DNA from: Imbricaverruca yamaguchii
Taxonomy: Eukaryota > Arthropoda > Thecostraca > Neoverrucidae
DNA length: 64,000 nucleotides
Assembly: GCA_034440575.1 (NCBI GenBank)
Contig: JAOTOL010001394.1
Coordinates: 724,501 to 788,500 of the forward strand
Reading direction: 5' to 3'
Within the stretch, counting starts at the first letter, position 1; every line of letters starts with the position of its first letter. The notes under the pieces are model-generated. The model made no database searches. It worked only from the letters and a program-made list of their open reading frames with translations, and was not told the DNA's origin. The translations under genes were made by a program, and so were the position numbers. Shown here piece by piece: positions 50,795 through 62,750 of this stretch.

Positions 50795-52300
50795 ATAATA
50801 GCTCATCCTGCTTTACATAAACGCCAGAAGCGTCATGAACAAACTTGGAGAGCATTATGCTAATATTTTGTCGGAAAAGTTAAACTTGATATGGATAACT
50901 AAGGCATGGGTTAATGAAAGCATTTTTGGGAGATAGCTTGGAGAAATTTGGCTTGATGGGCTAAATCTTGCATGCTCATCAAAGGAAGTAGCAGAGTTGA
51001 GAGAACAAAAAAACATAGAAGTCTAACTGGAGCGGATGCGCGCCCGCCGGCCATCTGGTGGCCAACTGGGGACTCGGAGCCATTGCTGAGCGCGCGCCCG
51101 CCATCTAGCGGTTGAGACTAGTCATACGTAGTGCGCGCGGTTAGTTCGCCCTTTTGCCGCAAGATGGCAGTGCACTTATCGTGCTTGTCCAAATCCGTTC
51201 CATCTCGTTTCTCCGCTTATCTCCAATGCTCTGTGTTCAGTAGCCATCTGACATAATAGCCTTCCAATTCATTGAGCCGACTTACCTGTACACGTAACTC
51301 GCTTGCATCTGCTTTTCCACAGCTGCGTACTTTAGTGTCTTAACTAGAGCATACTGTGTGCTCTAGTCCGCGTGAATCATCGCTATGTCGTCAACAAATA
51401 AAGGCAGCGCAAATAACCTTTATGGTCCGGCACGCCTAAAAAAAACACTCTCCCCTTCAACAAATCGGTTTTCTTACCCAGACACAGCGAGTGGTTTTAC
51501 TGGGCGCTCCGGGGCAAAGGTGGCGACACGACACCACAACGGAAGCCTATTTATCCGTAGAGGCGTCAGGACCGCACTGAGGGAACGGTACAGTCAAGCT
51601 GTACACATTCCAGGTGCTCTTCGACAACGACGTCCCCCTGTGGCTTTCCCAGATGCCTTACGCCTATCCATACATCCTCACGCACCTAGGCGCTACATAA
51701 CCAAGTCATGAACTGGCTTTCTGGTTTGCTTGGAGGAAAATATCTTCTTTTAAATGGCACTGGAACCTACAAGGGGCACGGAAAGTTAGAGATCTAGTAC
51801 TTATAAATGTGGGATGCAGTACAAATACGGGATGTACAAAATTGTGTGCATCCTGTACCGAACATTTTATAGGTTGTAAACACTGGAGACACCTTAGCAG
51901 ATAATGAACAGAGCATTACACGCTTTTCCTTATACGTTGGAAGTATAGAGAACAACAAGACGCTGATTCCAGATGTTACTCGAAGGAATCATGATAAGTG
52001 GGAGATCTTCCTATGCGAAATTCAATGTCAAGTTTAGATGCATAACAAATGTGGGAATTGCGAAAAGATAAGCTGTCGCAAGATCAAGATAGGTTCATTC
52101 CCAACAGGAAAATCAGAATGAACAAGGTTAGACACCTTCCGTGGCTGACCAGGGAAGTGAAGCATTTGTTGCGGGTAAATAAGTAGGCATATAAGAAACC
52201 AAAACACCTCACCTCTAACGCGAACATATAATCATACAAGATAGCTAGAAATGAAGTTTAGAGGCATGCTAGGGCATCTAAATGACTGGCTGGTGTTATG
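50795..52300 (+). pseudogene. Old LINE remnant split by a 0.8-kb insertion
   Basis: Endonuclease start motifs occur near 50815-50930 (YINARSVMNKLGEHY, then an ITEAW-type motif with a stop). After an unrelated segment, the endonuclease end appears near 51875 (TGDTLADNEHSITRF). It is followed by the linker to the reverse transcriptase near 52130-52290 (PWLTREVKHLLRVNK, SYKIARNEV). Numerous stops. No reverse transcriptase catalytic core is present. Confidence 0.55.
51026..51715 (+). other. Segment inserted in the LINE remnant, with an unknown 108-codon frame
   Basis: GC-richer than its surroundings. An ATG at 51385 opens 108 codons that are basic, with Ser, Arg and Pro-rich C-terminal stretches, ending at 51711. 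No family recognised. It could be the 5' region of another element or a processed copy, and no ends or TSD were found. Confidence 0.3.
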
Positions 52301-52639
52301 CATTATTTCGGGACCGCTTGGCAGGAAAGCCTACACTGACAAATCGGTTATATAACATGTTCGTTAGGTTGCTCATGAAAGGACAGATATCTGACTCAAT
52401 GTTTTGAAGGAGTACAGTTTTGGGCACTAAGAACCTATATTTTGCGGATTTATGTCATGGACCAAGTAAGTTGCTCCATGCTCATACGTAATTATATCGA
52501 GACATCGTGAGAAGTAATGCTGGTTTTAAGTTTTATCAAGTTGCGGGGTCAATGAGAATAGATGTTGGACTCATTGGGCATTTTTTTCCAACGGCGTCCG
52601 GCCACCATTACTGTGCAACCTGTCTGGAGTTTCCCTGCT

Positions 52640-52862
52640 ATAGCTTCACAGCGACTGCAGTCAGAAGTGTGCGGATAACTATGGAGAACAATGGTAAGTC
52701 GAATTGCATCACATGATATTCCTTTAAAAATTGTTTCCAACTGCATCCTATGGTTTCGTGCGTCAACTGCAGGGCGGCAATTTCTAAAGCTCAAAATGTT
52801 ACGCCTTTAGCGGCTACAGCCGCTAAAGGCTACTTGCGCAACTACAGCCACAGTGAAGCCTT
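52640..52862 (-). repeat. Repeat E, left inverted copy
   Basis: The reverse complement matches 54178-54405: ACTGTGGCTGT, GCCGCTAAAGGCGT, GCCCTGCAGTTGAC, ATCCGCACACTTC. It includes a perfect hairpin at 52803-52830. Confidence 0.65.
52803..52830. repeat. Perfect 13-bp hairpin with 2-base loop
   Basis: GCCTTTAGCGGCT, loop AC, then the exact reverse complement. Confidence 0.85.
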
Positions 52863-52901
52863 GTAATATTGTGCAATCATGTTTTGTTTGGCTGAACTGT
52901 A

Positions 52902-53172
52902 TTAAACACCGTCTTCATTAGGACATAAACGTGTTCGGCAAACAATACTAGCTATTTTCTGTGTGTTCCACGACCCGACTAGCAGTGTTCGGAATACGGC
53001 ACGTATATTGTGCCTGTTAAAGCTAGTGAAGTGTGTGCTGAATTCCGAAGACGAGATTAATAAGCATTTTAAGTCCGCAGGGTTGCACTTGGGAAGGCCG
53101 GATCAAGTAATTATCACTGAGGAAGGAACGCATTTCTTCGGAGGGCACCCTTCAGTAGAAAAATTCGGTAAG
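52902..53172 (+). repeat. Dispersed repeat D, copy 2
   Basis: Diverged direct copy of 33028-33305. Confidence 0.6.
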
Positions 53173-53174
53173 TC

Positions 53175-53219
53175 CACCATCAGTAAACTTCAGTGTTACA
53201 CTGAAGTTTACTGATGGTG
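53175..53219. repeat. Perfect 21-bp palindrome with 3-base loop
   Basis: Arm 53175-53195 (CACCATCAGTAAACTTCAGT plus G), loop TTA, exact reverse-complement arm at 53199-53219. No poly-T or gene context suggests a terminator. Confidence 0.9.
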
Positions 53220-53344
53220 CACCTTTTCAACACAACTGGGCGCATTTTTCCCTGCGCCGTTTTCCCAGTGCCAATTACTAGATCCAACCTTCCCAAGTGT
53301 AACATGTGGGTCCGTGCTCGGAATTCAGCACAAACTTCACTTGG

Positions 53345-54177
53345 AATAACCATCGGGGGGTGGGGGGGTCGTTGATATGCGCCCCCGAAAATTTTTCCGC
53401 GGATAACGAAAGAAACGCGTGCGGCAGCGCGCCGAAATTTAGCATACCTTTTCCAACATCAAGTGGGAATGTTGTGAACAAATTTTGTCGTCAGATCATC
53501 TAGGGTCAACGGGTTAGACAAGGTCAAGTGAGGTCACCTCCGGAAAAGTTCAACCAGTTGTCACGATTCAACGGATAAAGATATTCTAATGAAACTTTCG
53601 GTGTTTGCTTATTTTTAGGGATAAATCAAATCTCACCAGATAAAGTTGTGATCTTTTCAAGTTTTTGATGGCTAATTTGTTTTGTAAATTTGCCCATTAG
53701 TGCTGAAATCAAAGATTCCAGCTAAAATTAACTATTCTATGGGAGCAAGTTGACTTCAAGCAACGATTTTCGGTCCGCTCCACCCATCAGAAAAAGGATG
53801 AAGAAGAAAAAGAATGCTGAAAGTTGCGAAAAAGAATGCCGAAAGTGGGTGGAAAAAATTATATGGCATGATCGATTTCTCCTTCCTTTTCTTATTCCAA
53901 ATACTTTTATTTTCCATTCACCCCAAAATGAACTCCCAGAGCCTAAAATGAATTCGAAATTGTCGTAAAAACACAGACCAAAAACACAGACCTTCTATTG
54001 ACGTCAAGTTTGGGGTGATAAAATGTTGCGGGTGGTATCTGTTCCTGCTCGTCGAACACTTCCGATGACACCTCTTTCCTTTTCGTGCGACACTCAGTTT
54101 GGAGATCAGAGGGGGTATATCACCCCCCCCCCCACCCCCTGAGACGGGGTGTGAGGATCAAACCGGAAAGACCTTGA
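53345..54177 (+). mobile_element. Family A element
   Basis: Diverged full-length copy. The left end reads ATAACC and then CGGGGGG, and the right end GAGACGGGGTGTGAGG to TTGA (54174-54177). It carries the internal site GATTCAACGG in place of GCTTTAACGG. Confidence 0.75.
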
Positions 54178-54405
54178 CCACTGTGGCTGTCGCTAGACAG
54201 GTTATTAGTAGCCACTAAAGGCGTGACATTTGAAGCTTTCGAAATTGCTGCCCTGCAGTTGACCAGATATATAATTCAAGGAAGGATAGTAGTCTGCTGT
54301 GGACAATCTTTAAAAGAAACTAAATGCCATGTAATTCAATTGATCATTGCTCTCCATAATAATCCGCACACTTCGAACCGCAATCATTGTGAAGCTAGGT
54401 CCCAT
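54178..54405 (+). repeat. Repeat E, right inverted copy
   Basis: Inverted relative to 52640-52862. The A element ends exactly at its inner border. Confidence 0.65.
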
Positions 54406-54763
54406 CGTTAAAGTATTGGGTGTCCTCCTATGTAAGCACTTTAGCTGGGATTTTCACTCTCTTAGAATTATCTCACATTCTCACTGAACTTTCTCGAGCT
54501 GCCATTATCACTCTCCGGCAGTCCCGTCACGTTTGCAGGCGGTTGGGCGGTGGCAGAGACCATACCTGTGGTAGGTTTCTCTTCCGTGCCACATGGGCTG
54601 TTCAACATATTTGTTTGTGGATTAAGGAGGCCAAGAGCGCAGCGTTGAAACAACGGGAAAAGTTGTGTTCTACTTGCTTGCTTGCTTTCAAATGCAATGA
54701 CTTACGCTGAAAGCAAATGCAAACTTGCTTTCAGCGTCAGTCCTTGGAGGCCCCGGTGTCTCC

Positions 54764-55522
54764 TTAACCCGCGCCGAAAACCAAAGAGATGTCATCGGAA
54801 AGCGCTCGACGAGTAGGTTCCGGGTCAACCCCCAAAATAATTTTTCCCAAAAGTGACGTCACCAGGGGGGGGCTAGGTGTTCACGACTTTTCACGACTTA
54901 CATCATGGTTTTGGCTCTAGAGAGTTCATTTTGGGGATATATGAAAAACAAAATTTGTTCGGAATGAGAAAAGGACAGCGAAATCGACCAGGGCTTTAAT
55001 TTTTGGGCCCCAAAAACATATTTCTTGTGAAATTTCAACATTATTAGTTTTCAAGTTTTCTTTAATTTTCCTTTTCCAATGGATAGAGCAGACCGAGAAA
55101 CGTTGTTGGAAGTCAACCTACCCTAATAAAAATGCTATTTTAACCAAGATCCTCTATTTTAACTGCAATTTGGCACATACGCAAAATTTATATGTAGTCA
55201 AAAACCAAAATAGAATGAAAAATCCCACTCGTACGTTTTGTTGCATACCTAAGGATAAGCAAACGTTGAAAGTTTCATTAAAATATCTGTATCCGTTAAA
55301 GCGTGACGATCGGTTGAACTTTTTCGGAGGTGACCTCACTTGACCTTGACTAACTCGTTGACCCTAGATGGCTTGACTTGAAAATGTTGAAACTTCGTGC
55401 CAAATTGATGTGGGAAAAGATATGCCAAATTTGGGCGCGCTGCCTCGTGCCGTTCGTCTTGTATCCGCGAAAAAAAAACCTGAGAGGGGGCGGTTGAAGA
55501 CCCCCGAGACGGGACGGGTTAA
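54764..55522 (-). mobile_element. Family A element, minus orientation
   Basis: Bounded by TTAA at 54764-54767 and 55519-55522. About 80 bases of the A right terminus are deleted, while the left end (CCCCCGAGACGGGACGGGTTAA, read on the plus strand as part of 55501-55522) is complete. TGACGTCA is present near 54855. Confidence 0.8.
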
Positions 55523-55834
55523 TGCCCGGGTAGGTGAAAATTATGCTCAGGCACATGTTCAAGTCTAGGATTGTTGTCTGCGAGTGACGTAGCGAATATG
55601 CAAACGGCGATGATATTTGATGTAAAGGCATGCCAGTTTTCATGGCACATTTTTGGAATACCTTTGGCAAATAAACAGAATGTCACAATGCTCACAACTT
55701 TTCAATGATTTCGCTAGCTGTCGCCGGGACATCATCCTCTGGGGAGCGATACGCGACATGAATGACAGATGACGCCAGCGATGAATGTGCGATATTCTAG
55801 AAGTGTACATTAAAAGTATGTCATGTGACACTGG

Positions 55835-56072
55835 GACAACTGTTCACGATAGGGGACGTGCGCGGCCACGCTACTGGTGGTGCTTCGTTGGCACCTAGCG
55901 GCGGATGTTCGAATTGTAAGCATGTTATTGGGTTGCATGGTGGCCGCGGCCGCTAAATGCAAAATCTTGAAGATAATTGTCAAAAAAAAAGAAAAAAGTA
56001 TGCTATCGAGAGATTTTGTCCCACCTGTGATGGATACATTCATAATTTCTGTATCAGCTGATATCACTTAGA
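55835..56072 (-). repeat. Dispersed repeat C, copy 2
   Basis: Inverted copy of 33715-33930. Confidence 0.75.
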
Positions 56073-59000
56073 CTCCAGTATAATGGTGGCTAGTAATCGT
56101 CAATTTTGCTCTAAGGTTATCATGCCAGCGGAATTCCCTATAGCTTAGGCATGGGGAACGCCGGAAGCATGATGTGGTCGCATGTAAAATTGAATATTTT
56201 GATCAAAGAATGGTAGGAACTAAAAATGCCCCCCCCCCCTGGAACGCCTTCAGAATTGATCGCTCGTTTCAATGAAGGTATTCCTGATCAACTGACACTG
56301 CCGCTATACATCGTCAAACTTGATTAAAGATGAAATAACATCGCAACGATGTCTGCGAGGACAATGTGCATTTGGTGCAGATGATAAGGGTGCTGGTGTA
56401 CGGGACTTTACTTATTTTTCTTCTTTCATATGAAACAAACCTTGTCTTAAATGCATTATTTACTAAGCAGCATCACATAGATAATGCTAAAGTCACCACA
56501 TGAGAAGGCAAATGTTTGTCTCCGTCTTCACCGCGAAGTATGGGTACAGCCAGCCTATTTTGAGTCTGATCGAGTTATATACAAATTAATGCCAATTATT
56601 ATAATACACAGATCTGGATACGGTAGGACCTGGACATTATATTATACAACACCCTAAACCAAGAATGTTTTTTAAAAAATTTTTTTTATCCCCCTTGGAT
56701 ATGCCACTGCCCTCGCCATTTCCACCGTTACTAAATCCACCGGGCATCGGCAAGACGAGTAAACATCATAGGTGTGGAAACAGGGGAGGAGTGGTATGGT
56801 CCCCCACTTTTTGTGGTTCAAGAGTTTTGCCCCCCTTCCACATGCACATGCACACTTTTTTAGGCGTTCTTATGCCTCTGGTGGACGTGGCCTAGTCGAC
56901 AACATTGACTAAGAGGTCACGCCCTTTGACGTATGCAGGCTTATCCTCAAAACCCACCATATTCCGACACAATATACATTCTAAGAGTGTGAGATTTCGA
57001 TGACTGAAAGCGGGCACGCCTACCTATCAGAGCTAAGATGGCATATTTGAGCCACAGGGGCCTGGCCGCTCGGAGCTTTATGTAATTTAACAATATTACA
57101 ATGATTAAGAATGAATGTTAAGAATAAGAATGAGTATTTTGCAGAATTACTTTGCATAAAAAATAACTATAAAACCCTCTCGTGTCGTTTCTACTCCATC
57201 CAAAGTCCGTCACGACAACGATGCATGATGTCACTAATAGTCCATGCAACTGCTAAAAAGTTGGACACTGGTGTGCTGTTCATCAACAGTATGTTCACAA
57301 GCTCGGCGCCCCGCCACGACTTGAAGGTTGGTGAGATTCCACTGCCTTTGGATTTATGAAGACGCTGAGCCTCATCGGGAGTCTCCAACTGTTGTGCCTT
57401 ATTCAGTTATTGTTGGGTAAATTAAATGTTGACACCTCGCTCAATCCACCAGAGTGGTCCGAGAAAATAATTCCGAACTTTCGCGCAGCTGAAGCTCTGA
57501 TCGAAGGGTACACCAGGCACTCAAGTGGTGGAAGTTGTATTTCAACCCTTAAGAACCCTTAACTTTGAAATGATGTTGACTTTATACTATCAATCCTGAT
57601 TAGGCAGCAAGGGATCCAACATTATTAGGGTGGAGGAAATCAAACATCAGCATGCAGCAAATGATCCATGATCAGTAGGTTACCTTCATAGGTTTTTCTA
57701 ACATCTTACTGTAATTTTCCGCATATATTGCAACGCACAAAAGTTGAATTTTCTGGAATCTTTGGTTTCTGAATTAAAAATATGGGATTGACGATAAAAA
57801 TGAGTGGTCACCTCGTTATCATTATGGTAATACATGTAGTTTGTGTTCACTTTTCTTGATAGTCTGCAAAAGCCTTGAACAACACATTTACTGATATTCA
57901 CATTCAACACCAATGCCTGAGGCATTCCAGATTTGGTGAACGGCAAACCAAGGGGAATAATATTTCATATTTGTGTTTGGCATCATTCATACTTTCTCTT
58001 ATTAACACAACCTGTATGTACAATATTATTCGGCTTTAAGATATTCACAAGATAGCTTTTAGACACATGTTACCTGCAGTAAGCAAATAAAGGGGTTAGA
58101 TTAGGTTTAGTCAATTTTTTAGTTGCAAAAATTGCTGTTTGTTCTTCAAGTTCCTTTTGTTCTACAAAAACAACCTATGATGGCTAGGGTAGGTTTTAAT
58201 TTGACGTTTCAGAAGAAAAATTGTTCTATTTTTCTCCATCTTCCTAAATATTATCTTACATTAGAAGTTAGTCTAGGTTAGTCTAGACCGTGTTGCATTT
58301 TTCCTTCTAATTAACATTATTTTGTATGCTATATGTCCCAGCCCAACGCTCCGTTTTATGGTGTTGCTTTTCTGCCAACTAAGAAATATATAATTGCACA
58401 GGAAATGACTGGTCGCATCATGCTTCCAAATCTTACAGTGAGGAAAAACCCAACAATTACAAAATTACCTGAAGGGAAAAACACGTGTACAATACTTGTG
58501 CATACCATAGGTATTATGACTTGCAATTGTTAAGCATTTATTCCTTGTGAATTAATTAGCAGGACCAATGAGCTATGGAGTTAAATCATTACATACACCT
58601 TTAATGTATGTGAGGATGAATAATCAAAACTTGGTGGAAGCATCTGAAACAAAAGTAGCAAAGAATACCGAACAGTTCTTTATTGTTGTTTTCAAGTGCT
58701 AAAATTCCTGTTTTCAACTATATTTCACAGAATAGGTTTATATTTTGTGTTCCACTGAACACAAAATCATTTTGGAACAAAACAGATAGATCTATTTCCC
58801 AAAGACGCATGGTCATGTTTCACAAAATACATTCCGGCGCATGATTGTATGTACCTACCTGTCAAAATGCGTTGTCCCAGACCACTCATATGTTACTGTA
58901 AGACAAAACTTTGGAAAATTTGGATATTAGAATAGTTTTTCAATTCTTGAAATTTTTTCAATACAATGTTTGTCAACATGATTATGACAATGTGACCAAT

Positions 59001-59226
59001 CATTTCCTCTGCCAAATAATTACTCATCATTTGGCAAGCACAATCATACCAAAAATGTTCTTTCATTTAGGAAATATACCGTAAAATGCATGTTAACATG
59101 AGATCATAACATTGCCCGAGAAAACGAAAATAGCATAAAATCTAACAACCCTAATAATGTAGCCTAAGATAACCTATCCAAGCCTAATCTTCCTTTTAGA
59201 AAAACAAATTAATAAAATGAAAAATA
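56073..59226. other. Long gene-poor stretch
   Basis: A short frame at 57356-57562 begins with a signal-peptide-like hydrophobic run but ends after 68 codons with no known domain. Otherwise AT-rich DNA without supported features. Confidence 0.4.
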
Positions 59227-59627
59227 TTAACACGCACCCTGGAGGGGGGGGGGGCGAAATCCGCCCACCCCTCCGGTTTTTCGTAGATAACTACCGATTT
59301 TACCGGCAGATCTACGCCATTGCTTGTGTACCTGCCTACAAATGAACGGCACGTTGTTTAAAGAAAGAAAAACGAAAATCGAGAATTTTTCAAGTTAGGG
59401 ATCGGTAAAGTCCAAAAAAAATATTAGCGCCAGACCACAAATATCGGCGCTGATGCGCCGATATTGGCGCATCAGCATATTGGCATATTATCACATATTC
59501 CCGTATATTGGCAAAAAGGAAGTGTTCTTGGCAACACTAGCGACTTGTTTGATGTATATTGTTATGCTACATTGCTTCAAAGTCATGTCAAGTCACCGAG
59601 GTCAAGTCAGGTCCAGTTCATGACAGA
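59227..59627 (-). mobile_element. Family B element, truncated
   Basis: Starts TTAACACGCACCCTGG (minus-orientation B right end) and follows B for about 400 bases, until a second B begins at the TTAA at 59628. Confidence 0.75.
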
Positions 59628-60597
59628 TTAACAAACGCCCTGGAGGGATGGAGGGAGAAATCCGCCCACCCCTCAGATTTTTCGTACACGACTCCATATT
59701 GTACCGGGCGATACACGCCATTTTTTCTCTACCTGCTTAGAAATGACCGGCGCATTGGGTAATGCAAGAAAGTTGAAAATTGGCCGAAAAGTCTTTATGT
59801 TAAGGTCCGTTAAAGTTTTTTGTTTTAATCGCAGCGCCAGATCACATAAATCGGCGCTGATACGCTTCCCGTATATTGGCAAAAGGGAAGTGCTCTTGAT
59901 AACACTAAGCGACTTGTTTGATGCATATTGTTATGCTATGTAAATTTTAAGTCATGTTAGGTCGCCGAGGTTATTATGGCAGGCTAATGGAACCAAATTT
60001 GGTCAACTGGAATGTTGGCATAAATGGAAATGACTGTCATGCGATTGATGTCACTTTGCATGTTACTCCCTGCACATCCGGAAATTTACTGTTTGTCATT
60101 GTGTGCCTAAGCGTTTCTATACTTCTTTCATGTATTTGACTCCTTTCATTGCGAATCCGATTGTGAGAGCCGCCCAACCGAGCAGTCACGTGGGCAGACC
60201 GGTCCCGGTAACTGGAGCAGGTAATGACCTGATAAAGTGCTCCTATATCGGTGACCTGAGGTCTAATGGCGAATCTGACAGATGTATTGCATCATTAGTA
60301 ATGTGCAAAACATCATTAATGGAAATTTTGTAGCATTTAAACACAATCACAGCGAACCATAACAATGACAAGCCAAGCCACGCAAAACCAGAAAAGTTTT
60401 CAATTTTATCCTCATTTGACCTTCAAGATATTGACCTAAGGTCACGAAACTTGCACACAATAGAGCTAACTATCGGGCCCATCCACTGTGCGAATTTCGT
60501 CGCTCTAGCCTAAATGGGAGCTGAGATCTTAGGAGGGGGCGGAATCCGCCCCCTTCAGCGCGCGTAAGTTTCAGAGACCCTCCAGGGCGCGTGTTAA
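59628..60597 (-). mobile_element. Family B element, full-length 970-bp copy
   Basis: TTAA at 59628-59631 and 60594-60597. The ends are inverted (ACGCCCTGGAGGG on the left, CCTCCAGGGCGCGTG on the right). This is the best reference for B. No transposase gene is present. Confidence 0.82.
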
Positions 60598-61089
60598 ACC
60601 ATTTTTCCTAGCGAACCTAGCCTGAACAGTTAAAAAAGCTAAATGTTTTAGATGTTAAAAACCTTGAAAATGTACCCAGCATACAGGCTACCTTGCTTAG
60701 CTTAACCCTTTGTGTGTCTCATAAACGTGAAATGTGTGTAAAACTTTTCATGGTTGCCTCAAACTACAATACCATTTATAAGAACATTTTTAACATGATT
60801 TGGGCCTTAGGGTTCCTTGGCTGCTATTTAGACATTTAGCTTCTAAGATGATTTATTCTGACAAGAGGTTATGCTGGGTTAGGTTAATTTATGCTCCATC
60901 TTCATTCCTAATGCAATTATTCTTGGAATGTTACCCAACTCAAAGCCCCTTTATTGCCTGACTCCTGAAATGTAAGCATTTACAGGAGAATGTATTGGTC
61001 ATACAATAATGAAAATGCAAAAAAATAATCTCCGAGATTTTGCAGAATAAAAACTGATATAACTGAAGCTAACAAAACATATCTCTTGT
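60598..61089. other. Intergenic DNA, nothing recognised
   Basis: AT-rich, with a short GGTTAGGTTAATTTATG string near 60877. Confidence 0.4.
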
Positions 61090-62735
61090 TTTCTTTATGG
61101 AGTTAAAATACATTGATCCACCCTTCCTTCGTCAAAAACGCCGCTGTGAAATGACTCGGATTGATTTTTTAACGCCTGATCGGCTTTCATATAATCAACC
61201 GTTTACCAGATCTGAGCTGGCGTCTGCCATTTCTTCGCTTGCAAGCGTCGCTGAGGGCCCCGATTGTGTACACAATGAGTTATTGAGACATCTGCCGCAG
61301 GGAGTTACATCGGTACTTCTACGTGCATTTAACCATTTCTGGGAGCGCGGGCTATTCCCTCCATCGTGGAGGGATGCCACGATAGTTCTCCTTCTTAAAC
61401 CTGGGAAAAGCGGTACCGACCCTTTGAACTACCGCCCGATGTCCTTGACATCTGCCTTTTGCAAGCTATTTTAAAAGATGGTCAGCGTTCGCCTCATGTG
61501 GTTCCTAGAAAAACACGACCTTCTTGCAAATCACCAATGCGGTTTCCGAAAAAAACAGAAGCACCACTAATCACATTTTATTTCTAGGCACCGAGGTAAG
61601 GGTTGCTTTTCGTAGAAAACGCCATGTGGGGGCCGTTTTCGTCGACATTGAAAAAGCATATGGCACAACATGGCGTCACGGAATCCTCATGGAACTCGTA
61701 AAGAAAGGAATGTATGGTCGCATGGGAATTTTTCTGCAAATTTTTTTTAAAGAAAGGAGATTTCGGGTACGCATTGGCTGCTATTTCTCCCGCTGGTTCA
61801 TCCAGGAAAACGGTGTCCCACAGGGAGGTGTTCTCAGCGTTCCACTATTCGCTATCATGATCAATGATATCGGCGATTCCATTCCGGGGATCTTGGGGCG
61901 ATCACTTTTCGAAGATGATTTTGCCATTTGGTCCTGCGCTTCACGAACACTAGCATTACAACGGCAGTTGCAACTAACAGTTTCACGCCTGGAAAAGTGG
62001 GCAAACGTCAATGGATTTTCATCCTCTGCAACGAAAACTGTCGCCCTCCATTTTTCTCGTCGCCGATGTGACCAGAACATCGAAATTAAACTTTAAGGCA
62101 GGAGTATACCCGTTCAACCCGTGGTGCGATTTCTGGGGGTGGAATTTTACCAACGTCTTACATACTTGCACCTCCTTAAAACTCTACGTGGAAAATGTTT
62201 TAGAGCACTGAATATCATAAAATGCATTGCTCGTACATCTTATGGTGCTGATCGAGATACGCTTATGCTGCTGTATCGTTCTCTGATACGTTCAAAACTT
62301 GACTACGCAAGTTTTATCTATGACGGTGCTGTTGCAGCTAATAAGCATATGCACCACACTGCTATCCGCATTGCAACTGGCGCATTTCGTACCTCACCCA
62401 CGGTAAGCCTTCTAGCAGAGGCACATGAGACGCCCCTCTGCCTGCGTAGAGAAAGGCTAGGTATGCGCTACGCCTGCAAACTTCGCCAGCTCCCTGCTCA
62501 TCCCGCTTACACACATGTTTTCTCGCGACGACTGGCGACCATTTTCCCTGCAGTTCGAAACTTGTGTGTCGCTCCGTTCGGTGTACGCATGCGTGAACTT
62601 TTCCGAGAAAGCCGGGTCAGACTTCAAGGTATCCGGAAAGTCGAGCACACGGAGAACCCTCCATGGGAGTTAATCGCCAGAGGTGGATTTATCCCTTGTC
62701 GTAATCTGCTTAGCAAGGCACGTTCTAACCTTATC
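61090..62735 (+). pseudogene. Jockey/I-like LINE reverse transcriptase, truncated and broken
   Basis: Plus-strand segments 61097-61474, 61524-62096 and 62121-62735 read as one reverse transcriptase. The thumb-side sequence is followed by LLKPGKSGTDPLNYRPMSLT, CGFRK, VFVDIEKAYGTTWRHGIL, ENGVPQGGVLSVPLFAIMIN and a catalytic block reading LFEDDFAIW where FADD is usual. After it come KTVALHFSR, VRFLGVEF, KCFRALNIIKC, LYRSLIRSKLDYASFIYD and an AIRIATGAFRTSPTVSLLAEA tail. Lesions: an in-frame stop at 61472, a one-base insertion in the A run near 61545, and a stop at 62094-62096. The 5' endonuclease and the 3' RNase H region expected of this lineage are both missing. The style resembles elements abundant in ticks. 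Confidence 0.75.
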
Positions 62736-62750
62736 ATTTTATTTTCTTAC

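Noticed and set aside
57356..57562. Signal-peptide-like short gene
   Set aside because: The hydrophobic start is suggestive, but the frame is 68 codons with no domain, and no convincing splice sites were identified.
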